Origin: Balanoglossus misakiensis
Lineage: Eukaryota > Hemichordata
Assembly (NCBI GenBank): GCA_040954595.2
Contig: CM082582.2
Location: 9,796,001-9,860,000, forward strand
Direction of reading: 5' to 3'
Length of the DNA stretch: 64,000 nucleotides
Of this stretch, positions 52,519 to 64,000 are shown piece by piece. How positions within the stretch are numbered: the stretch's first letter is position 1; every line of letters starts with the position of its first letter. The notes under the pieces are model-generated. The model did no database searches, was not told where the DNA came from, and saw nothing but the letters and a program-made list of their open reading frames with translations. The position numbers were made by a program, and so were the translations under genes.

Positions 52519-55500
52519 ACTAAAATGTCTGTAATCAACTTGGTGAATTGGTTGTTTCATTAAAAATTCACTTAATCTCCATGGTTCTTGTTGGCGTGGT
52601 TTCAGACGGCGCAGAGTGTGTAATTTTTTGACAATTTCTATGACATATTACCAATGGAAAAAGTTCAAAAAATGACAAATTTTCGACTTTGCGGAATTTC
52701 GAAATTTGGCCGATTTTTGAAAAAATCATGGGTTATAGCTCAGGAAAATCGTCAAAAAATGACAATTTTTCGACTTTGCGGAATTTCGAAATGTGGCCGA
52801 TTTTTGAAAAAATCATGGGTTATAGCTCAGGAAAATCGTCAAAAAATGACAATTTTTCGACTTTGCGGAATTTCGAAATTTGGCCGATTTTTGAAAAAAT
52901 CATGGGTTATAGCTCAGGAAAATCGTCAAAAAATGACAATTTTTCGACTTTGCGGAATTTCGAAATGTGGCCGATTCTTGAAAAAATCATGGGTTATAGC
53001 TCAGGAAAATCGTCAAAAAATGACAATTTTTCGACTTTGCGGAATTTCGAAATTTGGCCGATTTTTGAAAAAATCATGGGTTATAGCTCAGGAAAATCGT
53101 CAAAAAATGACAATTTTTCGACTTTGCGGAATTTCGAAATTTGGCCGATTTTTGAAAAAATCATGGGTTATAGCTCAGGAAAATCGTCAAAAAATGACAA
53201 TTTTTCGACTTTGCGGAATTTCGAAATTTGGCCGATTTTTGAAAAAATCATGGGTTATAGCTCAGGAAAATCGTCAAAAAATGACAATTTATCGACTTTG
53301 CGGAATTTCGAAATTTGGCCGATTTTTGAAAAAATCATGGGTTATAGCTCAGGAAAATCGTCAAAAAATGACAATTTTTCGACTTTGCGGAATTTCGAAA
53401 TTTGGCCGATTTTTGAAAAAATCATGGGTTATAGCTCAGGAAAATCGTCAAAAAATGACAATTTTTCGACTTTGCGGAATTTCGAAATTTGGCCGATTTT
53501 TGAAAAAATCATGGGTTATAGCTCAGGAAAATCGTCAAAAAATGACAATTTTTCGACTTTGCGGAATTTCGAAATTTGGCCGATTTTTGAAAAAATCATG
53601 GGTTATAGCTCAGGAAAATCGTCAAAAAATGACAATTTTTCGACTTTGCGGAATTTCGAAATTTGGCCGATTTTTGAAAAAATCATGGGTTATAGCCCAG
53701 GAAAATCGTCAAAAAATGACAATTTTTCGACTTTGCGGAAATTCGAAATTTGGCCGATTTTTGAAAAAATCATGGGTTATAGCTCAGGAAAATCGTCAAA
53801 AAATGACAATTTTTCGACTTTGCGGAATTTCGAAATTTGGCCGATTTTTGAAAAAATCATGGGTTATAGCTCAGGAAAATCGTCAAAAATTGACAATTTT
53901 TCGACTTTGCGGAATTTCGAAATTTGGCCGATTTTTGAAAAAATCATGGGTTATAGCTCAGGAAAATCGTCAAAAAATGACAATTTTTCGACTTTGCGGA
54001 ATTTCGAAATTTGGCCGATTTTTGAAAAAATCATGGGTTATAGCTCAGGAAAATCGTCAAAAAATGACAATTTTTCGACTTTGCGGAATTTCGAAATTTG
54101 GCCGATTTTTGAAAAAATCATGGGTTATAGCTCAGGAAAATCGTCAAAAAATGACAATTTTTCGACTTTGCGGAATTTCGAAATTTGGCCGATTTTTGAA
54201 AAAATCATGGGTTATAGCTCAGGAAAATCGTCAAAAAATGACAATTTTTCGACTTTGCGGAATTTCGAAATTTGGCCGATTTTTGAAAAAATCATGGGTT
54301 ATAGCTCAGGAAAATCGTCAAAAAATGACAATTTTTCGACTTTGCGGAATTTCGAAATTTGGCCGATTTTTGAAAAAATCATGGGTTATAGCCCAGGAAA
54401 ATCGTCAAAAAATGACAATTTTTCGACTTTGCGGAAATTCGAAATTTGGCCGATTTTTGAAAAAATCATGGGTTATAGCTCAGGAAAATCGTCAAAAAAT
54501 GACAATTTTTCGACTTTGCGGAATTTCGAAATTTGGCCGATTTTTGAAAAAATCATGGGTTATAGCTCATGAAAATCGTCAAAAAATGACAATTTTTCGA
54601 CTTTGCGGAATTTCGAAATTTGGCCGATTTTTGAAAAAATCATGGGTTATAGCTCAGGAAAATCGTCAAAAAATGACAATTTTTCGACTTTGCGGAATTT
54701 CGAAATTTGGCCGATTTTTGAAAAAATCATGGGTTATAGCTCAGGAAAATCGTCAAAAAATGACAATTTTTCGACTTTGCGGAATTTCGAAATTTGGCCG
54801 ATTTTTGAAAAAAATCATGGGTTATAGCTCAGGAAAATCGTCAAAAAATGACAATTTTTCGACTTTGCGGAATTTCGAAATTTGGCCGATTTTTGAAAAA
54901 ATCATGGGTTATAGCTCAGGAAAATCGTCAAAAAATGACATTTTTCGACTTTGCGGAATTTCGAAATTTGGCCGATTTTTGAAAAAATCATGGGTTATAG
55001 CTCAGGAAAATCGTCAAAAAATGACAATTTTTCGACTTTGCGGAATTTCGAAATTTGGCCGATTTTTGAAAAAATCATGGGTTATAGCTCAGGAAAATCG
55101 TCAAAAAATGACAATTTTTCGACTTTGCGGAATTTCGAAATTTGGCCGATTTTTGAAAAAATCATGGGTTATAGCTCAGGAAAATCGTCAAAAAATGACA
55201 ATTTTTCGACTTTGCGGAATTTCGAAATTTGGCCGATTTTTGAAAAAATCATGGGTTATAGCTCAGGAAAATCGTCAAAAAATGACAATTTTTCGACTTT
55301 GCGGAATTTCGAAATTTGGCCGATTTTTGAAAAAATCATGGGTTATAGCCCAGGAAAATCGTCAAAAAATGACAATTTTTCGACTTTGCGGAATTTCGAA
55401 ATTTGGCCGATTTTTGAAAAAATCATGGGTTATAGCTCAGGAAAATCGTCAAAAAATGACAATTTTTCGACTTTGCGGAATTTCGAAATTTGGCCGATTT

Positions 55501-57493
55501 TTGAAAAAATCATGGGTTATAGCTCAGGAAAATCGTCAAAAAATGACAATTTTTCGACTTTGCGGAATTTCGAAATTTGGCCGATTTTTGAAAAAATCAT
55601 GGGTTATAGCTAAGGAAAATCGTCAAAAAATGACAATTTTTCGACTTTGCGGAATTTCGAAATTTGGCCGATTTTTGAAAAAATCATGGGTTATAGCTCA
55701 GGAAAATCGTCAAAAAATGACAATTTTTCGACTTTGCGGAATTTCGAAATTTGGCCGATTTTTGAAAAAATCATGGGTTATAGCTCATGAAAATCGTCAA
55801 AAAATGACAATTTTTCGACTTTGCGGAATTTCGAAATTTGGCCGATTTTTGAAAAAATCATGGGTTATAGCTCAGGAAAATCGTCAAAAAATGACAATTT
55901 TTCGACTTTGCGGAATTTCGAAATTTGGCCGATTTTTGAAAAAATCATGGGTTATAGCTCAGGAAAATCGTCAAAAAATGACAATTTTTCGACTTTGCGG
56001 AATTTCGAAATTTGGCCGATTTTTGAAAAAATCATGGGTTATAGCTCAGGAAAATCGTCAAAAAATGACAATTTTTCGACTTTGCGGAATTTCGAAATTT
56101 GGCCGATTTTTGAAAAAATCATGGGTTATAGCTCAGGAAAATCGTCAAAAAATGACAATTTTTCGACTATGCGGAATTTCGAAATTTGGCCGATTTTTGA
56201 AAAAATCATGGGTTATAGCTCAGGAAAATCGTCAAAAAATGACAATTTTTCGACTTTGCGGAATTTCGAAATTTGGCCGATTTTTGAAAAAATCATGGGT
56301 TATAGCTCAGGAAAATCGTCAAAAAATGACAATTTTTCGACTTTGCGGAATTTCGAAATTTGGCCGATTTTTGAAAAAATCATGGGTTATAGCTCAGGAA
56401 AATCGTCAAAAAATGACAATTTTTCGACTTTGCGGAATTTCGAAATTTGGCCGATTTTTGAAAAAATCATGGGTTATAGCTCAGGAAAATCGTCAAAAAA
56501 TGACAATTTTTCGACTTTGCGGAATTTCGAAATTTGGCCGATTTTTGAAAAAATCATGGGTTATAGCTCAGGAAAATCGTCAAAAAATGACAATTTTTCG
56601 ACTTTGCGGAATTTCGAAATTTGGCCGATTTTTGAAAAAATCATGGGTTATAGCTCAGGAAAATCGTCAAAAAATGACAATTTTTCGACTTTGCGGAATT
56701 TCGAAATTTGGCCGATTTTTGAAAAAATCATGGGTTATAGCTCAGGAAAATCGTCAAAAAATGACAATTTTTCGACTTTGCGGAATTTCGAAATTTGGCC
56801 GATTTTTGAAAAAATCATGGGTTATAGCTCAGGAAAATCGTCAAAAAATGACAATTTTTCGACTTTGCGGAATTTCGAAATTTGGCCGATTTTTGAAAAA
56901 ATCATGGGTTATAGCTCAGGAAAATCGTCAAAAATGACAATTTTTCGACTTTGCGGAATTTCGAAATTTGGCCGATTTTTGAAAAAATCATGGGTTATAG
57001 CTCAGGAAAATCGTCAAAAAATGACAATTTTTCGACTTTGCGGAATTTCGAAATTTGGCCGATTTTTGAAAAAATCATGGGTTATAGCTCAGGAAAATCG
57101 TCAAAAAATGACAATTTTTCGACTTTGCGGAATTTCGAAATTTGGCCGATTTTTGAAAAAAACATGGGTTATAGCTCATGAAAATCGTCAAAAAATGACA
57201 ATTTTTCGACTTTGCGGAATTTCGAAATTTGGCCGATTTTTGAAAAAATCATGGGTTATAGCTCAGGAAAATCGTCAAAAAATGACAATTTTTCGACTTT
57301 GCGGAATTTCGAAATTTGGCCGATTTTTGAAAAAAATCATGGGTTATAGCTCAGGAAAATCGTCAAAAAATGACAATTTTTCGACTTTGCGGAATTTCGA
57401 AATTTGGCCGATTTTTGAAAAAATCATGGGTTATAGCTCAGGAAAATCGTCAAAAAATGACAATTTTTCGACTTTGCGGAATTTCGAAATTTC

Positions 57494-57640
57494 TTCATTT
57501 TTTTGAAAAAACCATGGGTTATAGCTCATGAAAATCATCCAGAAATGACAATTTTTCGACTTTGCGAAATTTCAAAATTTCTTCATTTTTTTGAAAAAAC
57601 CATGGGTTATAGCTCATGAAAATCATCCAGAAATGACAAT
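57494..57640. repeat. divergent satellite subtype (type B) doublet 1
   Basis: Two adjacent variant unit ends in which the GGCCGATTTTTG region is replaced by CTTCATTTTTTTG, the following segment reads ACCATGGG, and the junction reads TCATGAAAATCATCCAGAAA. The complete B unit is 88 bases, one longer than the main unit, so it shifts the reading frame. Confidence 0.88.
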
Positions 57641-58974
57641 TTTTCGACTTTGCGGAATTTCGAAATTTGGCCGATTTTTGAAAAAATCATGGGTTATAGC
57701 TCAGGAAAATCGTCAAAAAATGACAATTTTTCGACTTTGCGGAATTTCGAAATTTGGCCGATTTTTGAAAAAATCATGGGTTATAGCTCAGGAAAATCGT
57801 CAAAAAATGACAATTTTTCGACTATGCGGAATTTCGAAATTTGGCCGATTTTTGAAAAAATCATGGGTTATAGCTCAGGAAAATCGTCAAAAAATGACAA
57901 TTTTTCGACTTTGCGGAATTTCGAAATTTGGCCGATTTTTGAAAAAATCATGGGTTATAGCTCAGGAAAATCGTCAAAAAATGACAATTTTTCGACTTTG
58001 CGGAATTTCGAAATTTGGCCGATTTTTGAAAAAATCATGGGTTATAGCTCAGGAAAATCGTCAAAAAATGACAATTTTTCGACTTTGCGGAATTTCGAAA
58101 TTTGGCCGATTTTTGAAAAAATCATGGGTTATAGCTCAGGAAAATCGTCAAAAAATGACAATTTTTCGACTTTGCGGAATTTCGAAATTTGGCCGATTTT
58201 TGAAAAAATCATGGGTTATAGCTCAGGAAAATCGTCAAAAAATGACAATTTTTCGACTTTGCGGAATTTCGAAATTTGGCCGATTTTTGAAAAAATCATG
58301 GGTTATAGCTCAGGAAAATCGTCAAAAAATGACAATTTTTCGACTTTGCGGAATTTCGAAATTTGGCCGATTTTTGAAAAAATCATGGGTTATAGCTCAG
58401 GAAAATCGTCAAAAAATGACAATTTTTCGACTTTGCGGAATTTCGAAATTTGGCCGATTTTTGAAAAAATCATGGGTTATAGCTCAGGAAAATCGTCAAA
58501 AAATGACAATTTTTCGACTTTGCGGAATTTCGAAATTTGGCCGATTTTTGAAAAAATCATGGGTTATAGCTCAGGAAAATCGTCAAAAAATGACAATTTT
58601 TCGACTTTGCGGAATTTCGAAATTTGGCCGATTTTTGAAAAAATCATGGGTTATAGCTCATGAAAATCGTCAAAAAATGACAATTTTTCGACTTTGCGGA
58701 ATTTCGAAATTTGGCCGATTTTTGAAAAAATCATGGGTTATAGCTCAGGAAAATCGTCAAAAAATGACAATTTTTCGACTTTGCGGAATTTCGAAATTTG
58801 GCCGATTTTTGAAAAAAATCATGGGTTATAGCTCAGGAAAATCGTCAAAAAATGACAATTTTTCGACTTTGCGGAATTTCGAAATTTGGCCGATTTTTGA
58901 AAAAATCATGGGTTATAGCTCAGGAAAATCGTCAAAAAATGACAATTTTTCGACTTTGCGGAATTTCGAAATTT

Positions 58975-59122
58975 CTTCATTTTTTTGAAAAAACCATGGG
59001 TTATAGCTCATGAAAATCATCCAGAAATGACAATTTTTCGACTTTGCGAAATTTCAAAATTTCTTCATTTTTTTGAAAAAACCATGGGTTATAGCTCATG
59101 AAAATCATCCAGAAATGACAAT
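58975..59122. repeat. type B satellite doublet 2
   Basis: Same variant pair as at 57494, about 1,481 bases further on. The preceding 320 bases carry the same ordered variants (a TCATGAAAATCGTC unit, then an eight-A unit) as before doublet 1. Confidence 0.88.
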
Positions 59123-59934
59123 TTTTCGACTTTGCGGAATTTCGAAATTTGGCCGATTTTTGAAAAAATCATGGGTTATAGCTCAGGAAAATCGTCAAAA
59201 AATGACAATTTTTCGACTTTGCGGAATTTCGAAATTTGGCCGATTTTTGAAAAAATCATGGGTTATAGCTCAGGAAAATCGTCAAAAAATGACAATTTTT
59301 CGACTTTGCGGAATTTCGAAATTTGGCCGATTTTTGAAAAAATCATGGGTTATAGCTCAGGAAAATCGTCAAAAATGACAATTTTTCGACTTTGCGGAAT
59401 TTCGAAATTTGGCCGATTTTTGAAAAAATCATGGGTTATAGCTCAGGAAAATCGTCAAAAAATGACAATTTTTCGACTTTGCGGAATTTCGAAATTTGGC
59501 CGATTTTTGAAAAAATCATGGGTTATAGCTCAGGAAAATCGTCAAAAAATGACAATTTTTCGACTTTGCGGAATTTCGAAATTTGGCCGATTTTTGAAAA
59601 AATCATGGGTTATAGCTCATGAAAATCGTCAAAAAATGACAATTTTTCGACTTTGCGGAATTTCGAAATTTGGCCGATTTTTGAAAAAATCATGGGTTAT
59701 AGCTCAGGAAAATCGTCAAAAAATGACAATTTTTCGACTTTGCGGAATTTCGAAATTTGGCCGATTTTTGAAAAAAATCATGGGTTATAGCTCAGGAAAA
59801 TCGTCAAAAAATGACAATTTTTCGACTTTGCGGAATTTCGAAATTTGGCCGATTTTTGAAAAAATCATGGGTTATAGCTCAGGAAAATCGTCAAAAAATG
59901 ACAATTTTTCGACTTTGCGGAATTTCGAAATTTC

Positions 59935-60083
59935 TTCATTTTTTTGAAAAAACCATGGGTTATAGCTCATGAAAATCATCCAGAAATGACAATTTTTCGA
60001 CTTTGCGAAATTTCAAAATTTCTTCATTTTTTTGAAAAAACCATGGGTTATAGCTCATGAAAATCATCCAGAAATGACAATTT
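59935..60083. repeat. type B satellite doublet 3
   Basis: Third copy of the variant pair, about 960 bases after doublet 2, again preceded by the same ordered variants at the same distances. Confidence 0.88.
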
Positions 60084-60631
60084 TTCGACTTTGCGGAATT
60101 TCGAAATTTGGCCGATTTTTGAAAAAATCATGGGTTATAGCTCAAGAAAATCGTCAAAAAATGACAATTTTTCGACTTTGCGGAATTTCGAAATTTGGCC
60201 GATTTTTGAAAAAATCATGGGTTATAGCTCAGGAAAATCGTCAAAAAATGACAATTTTTCGACTTTGCGGAATTTCGAAATTTGGCCGATTTTTGAAAAA
60301 ATCATGGGTTATAGCTCAGGAAAATCGTCAAAAAATGACAATTTTTCGACTATGCGGAATTTCGAAATTTGGCCGATTTTTGAAAAAATCATGGGTTATA
60401 GCTCAGGAAAATCGTCAAAAAATGACAATTTTTCGACTTTGCGGAATTTCGAAATTTGGCCGATTTTTGAAAAAATCATGGGTTATAGCTCAGGAAAATC
60501 GTCAAAAAATGACAATTTTTCGACTTTGCGGAATTTCGAAATTTGGCCGATTTTTGAAAAAATCATGGGTTATAGCTCAGGAAAATCGTCAAAAAATGAC
60601 AATTTTTCGACTTTGCGGAATTTCGAAATTT

Positions 60632-60780
60632 CTTCATTTTTTTGAAAAAACCATGGGTTATAGCTCATGAAAATCATCCAGAAATGACAATTTTTCGACT
60701 TTGCGAAATTTCAAAATTTCTTCATTTTTTTGAAAAAACCATGGGTTATAGCTCATGAAAATCATCCAGAAATGACAATT
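60632..60780. repeat. type B satellite doublet 4
   Basis: Fourth copy of the variant pair, about 697 bases after doublet 3. The next unit carries the CTCAAGAAAATCG variant, as does the unit following doublet 3. Confidence 0.88.
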
Positions 60781-63103
60781 TTTCGACTTTGCGGAATTTC
60801 GAAATTTGGCCGATTTTTGAAAAAATCATGGGTTATAGCTCAAGAAAATCGTCAAAAAATGACAATTTTTCGACTTTGCGGAATTTTGAAATTTGGCCGA
60901 TTTTTGAAAAAATCATGGGTTATAGCTCAGGAAAATCGTCAAAAAATGACAATTTTTCGACTTTGCGGAATTTCGAAATTTGGCCGATTTTTGAAAAAAT
61001 CATGGGTTATAGCTCAGGAAAATCGTCAAAAAATGACAATTTTTCGACTTTGCGGAATTTCGAAATTTGGCCGATTTTTGAAAAAATCATGGGTTATAGC
61101 TCAGGAAAATCGTCAAAAAATGAAAATTTTTCGACTTTGCGGAATTTCGAAATTTGGCCGATTTTTGAAAAAATCATGGGTTATAGCTCAGGAAAATCGT
61201 CAAAAAATGACAATTTTTCGACTTTGCGGAATTTCGAAATTTGGCCGATTTTTGAAAAAATCATGGGTTATAGCTCAGGAAAATCGTCAAAAAATGACAA
61301 TTTTTCGACTTTGCGGAATTTCGAAATTTGGCCGATTTTTGAAAAAATCATGGGTTATAGCTCAGGAAAATCGTCAAAAAATGACAATTTTTCGACTTTG
61401 CGGAATTTCGAAATTTGGCCGATTTTTGAAAAAATCATGGGTTATAGCTCAGGAAAATCGTCAAAAAATGACAATTTTTCGACTTTGCGGAATTTCGAAA
61501 TTTGGCCAATTTTTGAAAAAATCATGGGTTATAGCTCAGGAAAATCGTCAAAAAATGACAATTTTTCGACTTTGCGGAATTTCGAAATTTGGCCGATTTT
61601 TGAAAAAATCATGGGTTATAGCCCAGGAAAATCGTCAAAAAATGACAATTTTTCGACTTTGCGGAAATTCGAAATTTGGCCGATTTTTGAAAAAATCATG
61701 GGTTATAGCTCAGGAAAATCGTCAAAAAATGACAATTTTTCGACTTTGCGGAATTTCGAAATTTGGCCGATTTTTGAAAAAATCATGGGTTATAGCTCAG
61801 GAAAATCGTCAAAAAATGACTATTTTTCGACTTTGCGGAATTTCGAAATTTGGCCGATTTTTGAAAAAATCATGGGTTATAGCTCAGGAAAATCGTCAAA
61901 AAATGACAATTTTTCGACTTTGCGGAATTTCGAAATTTGGCCGATTTTTGAAAAAATCATGGGTTATAGCTCAGGAAAATCGTCAAAAAATGACAATTTT
62001 TCGACTTTGCGGAATTTCGAAATTTGGCCGATTTTTGAAAAAATCATGGGTTATAGCTCAGGAAAATCGTCAAAAAATGACAATTTTTCGACTTTGCGGA
62101 ATTTCGAAATTTGGCCGATTTTTGAAAAAATCATGGGTTATAGCTCAGGAAAATCGTCAAAAAATGACAATTTTTCGACTTTGCGGAATTTCGAAATTTG
62201 GCCGATTTTTGAAAAAATCATGGGTTATAGCTCAGGAAAATCGTCAAAAAATGACAATTTTTCGACTTTGCGGAATTTCGAAATTTGGCCGATTTTTGAA
62301 AAAATCATGGGTTATAGCTCAGGAAAATCGTCAAAAAATGACAATTTTTCGACTTTGCGGAATTTCGAAATTTGGCCGATTTTTGAAAAAATCATGGGTT
62401 ATAGCTCAGGAAAATCGTCAAAAAATGACAATTTTTCGACTTTGCGGAATTTCGAAATTTGGCCGATTTTTGAAAAAAATCATGGGTTATAGCTCAGGAA
62501 AATCGTCAAAAAATGACAATTTTTCGACTTTGCGGAATTTCGAAATTTGGCCGATTTTTGAAAAAAATCATGGGTTATAGCTCAGGAAAATCGTCAAAAA
62601 ATGACAATTTTTCGACTTTGCGGAATTTCGAAATTTGGCCGATTTTTGAAAAAATCATGGGTTATAGCTCAGGAAAATCGTCAAAAAATGACAATTTTTC
62701 GACTTTGCGGAATTTCGAAATTTGGCCGATTTTTGAAAAAATCATGGGTTATAGCTCAGGAAAATCGTCAAAAAATGACAATTTTTCGACTTTGCGGAAT
62801 TTCGAAATTTGGCCGATTTTTGAAAAAATCATGGGTTATAGCTCAGGAAAATCGTCAAAAAATGACAATTTTTCGACTTTGCGGAATTTCGAAATTTGGC
62901 CGATTTTTGAAAAAATCATGGGTTATAGCTCAGGAAAATCGTCAAAAAATGACAATTTTTCGACTTTGCAGAATTTCGAAATTTGGCCGATTTTTGAAAA
63001 AATCATGGGTTATAGCTCAGGAAAATCGTCAAAAAATGACAATTTTTCGACTTTGCGGAATTTCGAAATTTGGCCGATTTTTGAAAAAATCATGGGTTAT
63101 AGC

Positions 63104-63213
63104 TCATGAAAATCATCCAGAAATGAAAATTTTTCGACTTTGCGAAATTTCAAAATTTCTTCATTTTTTTGAAAAAACCATGGGTTATAGCTCATGAAAA
63201 TCATCCAGAAATG
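63104..63213. repeat. type B satellite segment 5 (partial)
   Basis: A final type B segment, different from the others in that its entry unit keeps the normal GGCCGATTTTTG and switches to TCATCCAGAAATG only at its end. It also carries TGAAAATTTTTCG in place of TGACAATTTTTCG. Confidence 0.8.
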
Positions 63214-64000
63214 ACAATTTTTCGACTTTGCGGAATTTCGAAATTTGGCCGATTTTTGAAAAAATCATGGGTTATAGCTCAGGAAAATCGTCAAAAAATG
63301 ACAATTTTTCGACTTTGCGGAATTTCGAAATTTGGCCGATTTTTGAAAAAAATCATGGGTTATAGCTCAGGAAAATCGTCAAAAAATGACAATTTTTCGA
63401 CTTTGCGGAATTTCGAAATTTGGCCGATTTTTGAAAAAATCATGGGTTATAGCTCAGGAAAATCGTCAAAAAATGACAATTTTTCGACTTTGCGGAATTT
63501 CGAAATTTGGCCGATTTTTGAAAAAATCATGGGTTATAGCTCAGGAAAATCGTCAAAAAATGACAATTTTTCGACTTTGCGGAATTTCGAAATTTGGCCG
63601 ATTTTTGAAAAAATCATGGGTTATAGCTCAGGAAAATCGTCAAAAAATGACAATTTTTCGACTTTTCGGAATTTCGAAATTTGGCCGATTTTTGAAAAAA
63701 TCATGGGTTATAGCTCAGGAAAATCGTCAAAAAATGACAATTTTTCGACTTTGCGGAATTTCGAAAATTGGCCGATTTTTGAAAAAATCATGGGTTATAG
63801 CTCAGGAAAATCGTCAAAAAATGACAATTTTTCGACTTTGCGGAATTTCGAAATTTGGCCGATTTTTGAAAAAATCATGGGTTATAGCTCAGGAAAATCG
63901 TCAAAAAATGAAAATTTTTCGACTTTGCGGAATTTCGAAATTTGGCCGATTTTTGAAAAAATCATGGGTTATAGCTCAGGAAAATCGTCAAAAAATGAAA

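Larger units (their letters stand above)
52665..64000. repeat. 87-bp tandem satellite array, about 130 copies, incomplete at window end
   Basis: Near-identical head-to-tail units of 87 bases fill the last 11.3 kb and continue past the window. Each unit contains, in order, TGACAATTTTTCGACTTTGC, GGAATTTCGAAATTTGGCC, GATTTTTGAAAAAATCATGG and GTTATAGCTCAGGAAAATCG, then TCAAAAA. Most units are identical or differ by one base. The first unit has an altered TGACAAATTTTCG. Because 87 is divisible by 3 and two frames lack stops, long repetitive open frames appear (up to 1,427 codons). They are artefacts of periodicity: both frames are open at once, variants and single-base indels ignore the frame, and there is no splice or start context. 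The location class (pericentromeric, subtelomeric or interstitial) cannot be told from this window. Confidence 0.97.

Noticed and set aside
52654-56937. 1,427-codon open frame of 29-residue repeats, and the companion frames up to 63197
   Set aside because: It is tandem satellite read in frame. Two frames are open simultaneously, indels switch between them, and variants show no respect for codons.
52665-64000. CRISPR-like regular repeats
   Set aside because: There are no unique spacers; the entire 87-bp unit is repeated, and the surrounding genes are spliced eukaryotic genes.

Overview
This is a 64 kb piece of an animal nuclear genome. It has GT-AG introns, spliced multi-exon genes on both strands, long introns and microsatellites. 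The gene set suggests an invertebrate, most likely a non-vertebrate deuterostome such as an acorn worm or lancelet. It combines vertebrate-like single-copy genes (ACSF3, TRIQK, CHTF8 next to UTP4) with an animal GH9 cellulase and an astacin carrying ShKT modules. The species cannot be fixed from the sequence alone. All exon models below were built by hand from splice signals, reading phase and recognised protein families. Each complete model closes in frame from ATG to stop.

Layout. 1-8,116 (+): 3' half of a syntrophin gene; the window opens inside an intron. 10,382-12,749 (-): ACSF3, mitochondrial malonyl-CoA synthetase. 14,083-14,510 (+): TRIQK, a small ER membrane protein, head-to-head with ACSF3. 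17,601-21,073 (-): a five-exon gene for a predicted type II membrane protein with a C-terminal ML (MD-2/NPC2-like) lipid-binding domain. 22,504-23,184 (-): CHTF8. 23,556-28,173 (+): UTP4/cirhin, divergent from CHTF8 across 371 bp. 28,808-30,686 (-): a CDYL-type chromodomain protein with a C-terminal membrane anchor. 31,990-40,552 (+): SLC43-family transporter, 11 coding exons. 42,490-47,787 (+): secreted astacin with four ShKT modules. 49,335-52,390 (+): secreted GH9 endoglucanase. 52,665-64,000: an 87-bp tandem satellite, about 130 copies, running off the window end.

The genes are not a pathway or operon. They are neighbouring housekeeping genes (ribosome biogenesis, sister-chromatid cohesion, mitochondrial fatty-acid metabolism) and secreted or membrane accessory genes. 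The most unusual items are the tail-anchored chromodomain protein, the membrane-anchored ML protein, and the satellite. The satellite unit length is a multiple of three, which leaves two overlapping frames open for kilobases, and variant units show higher-order duplications.
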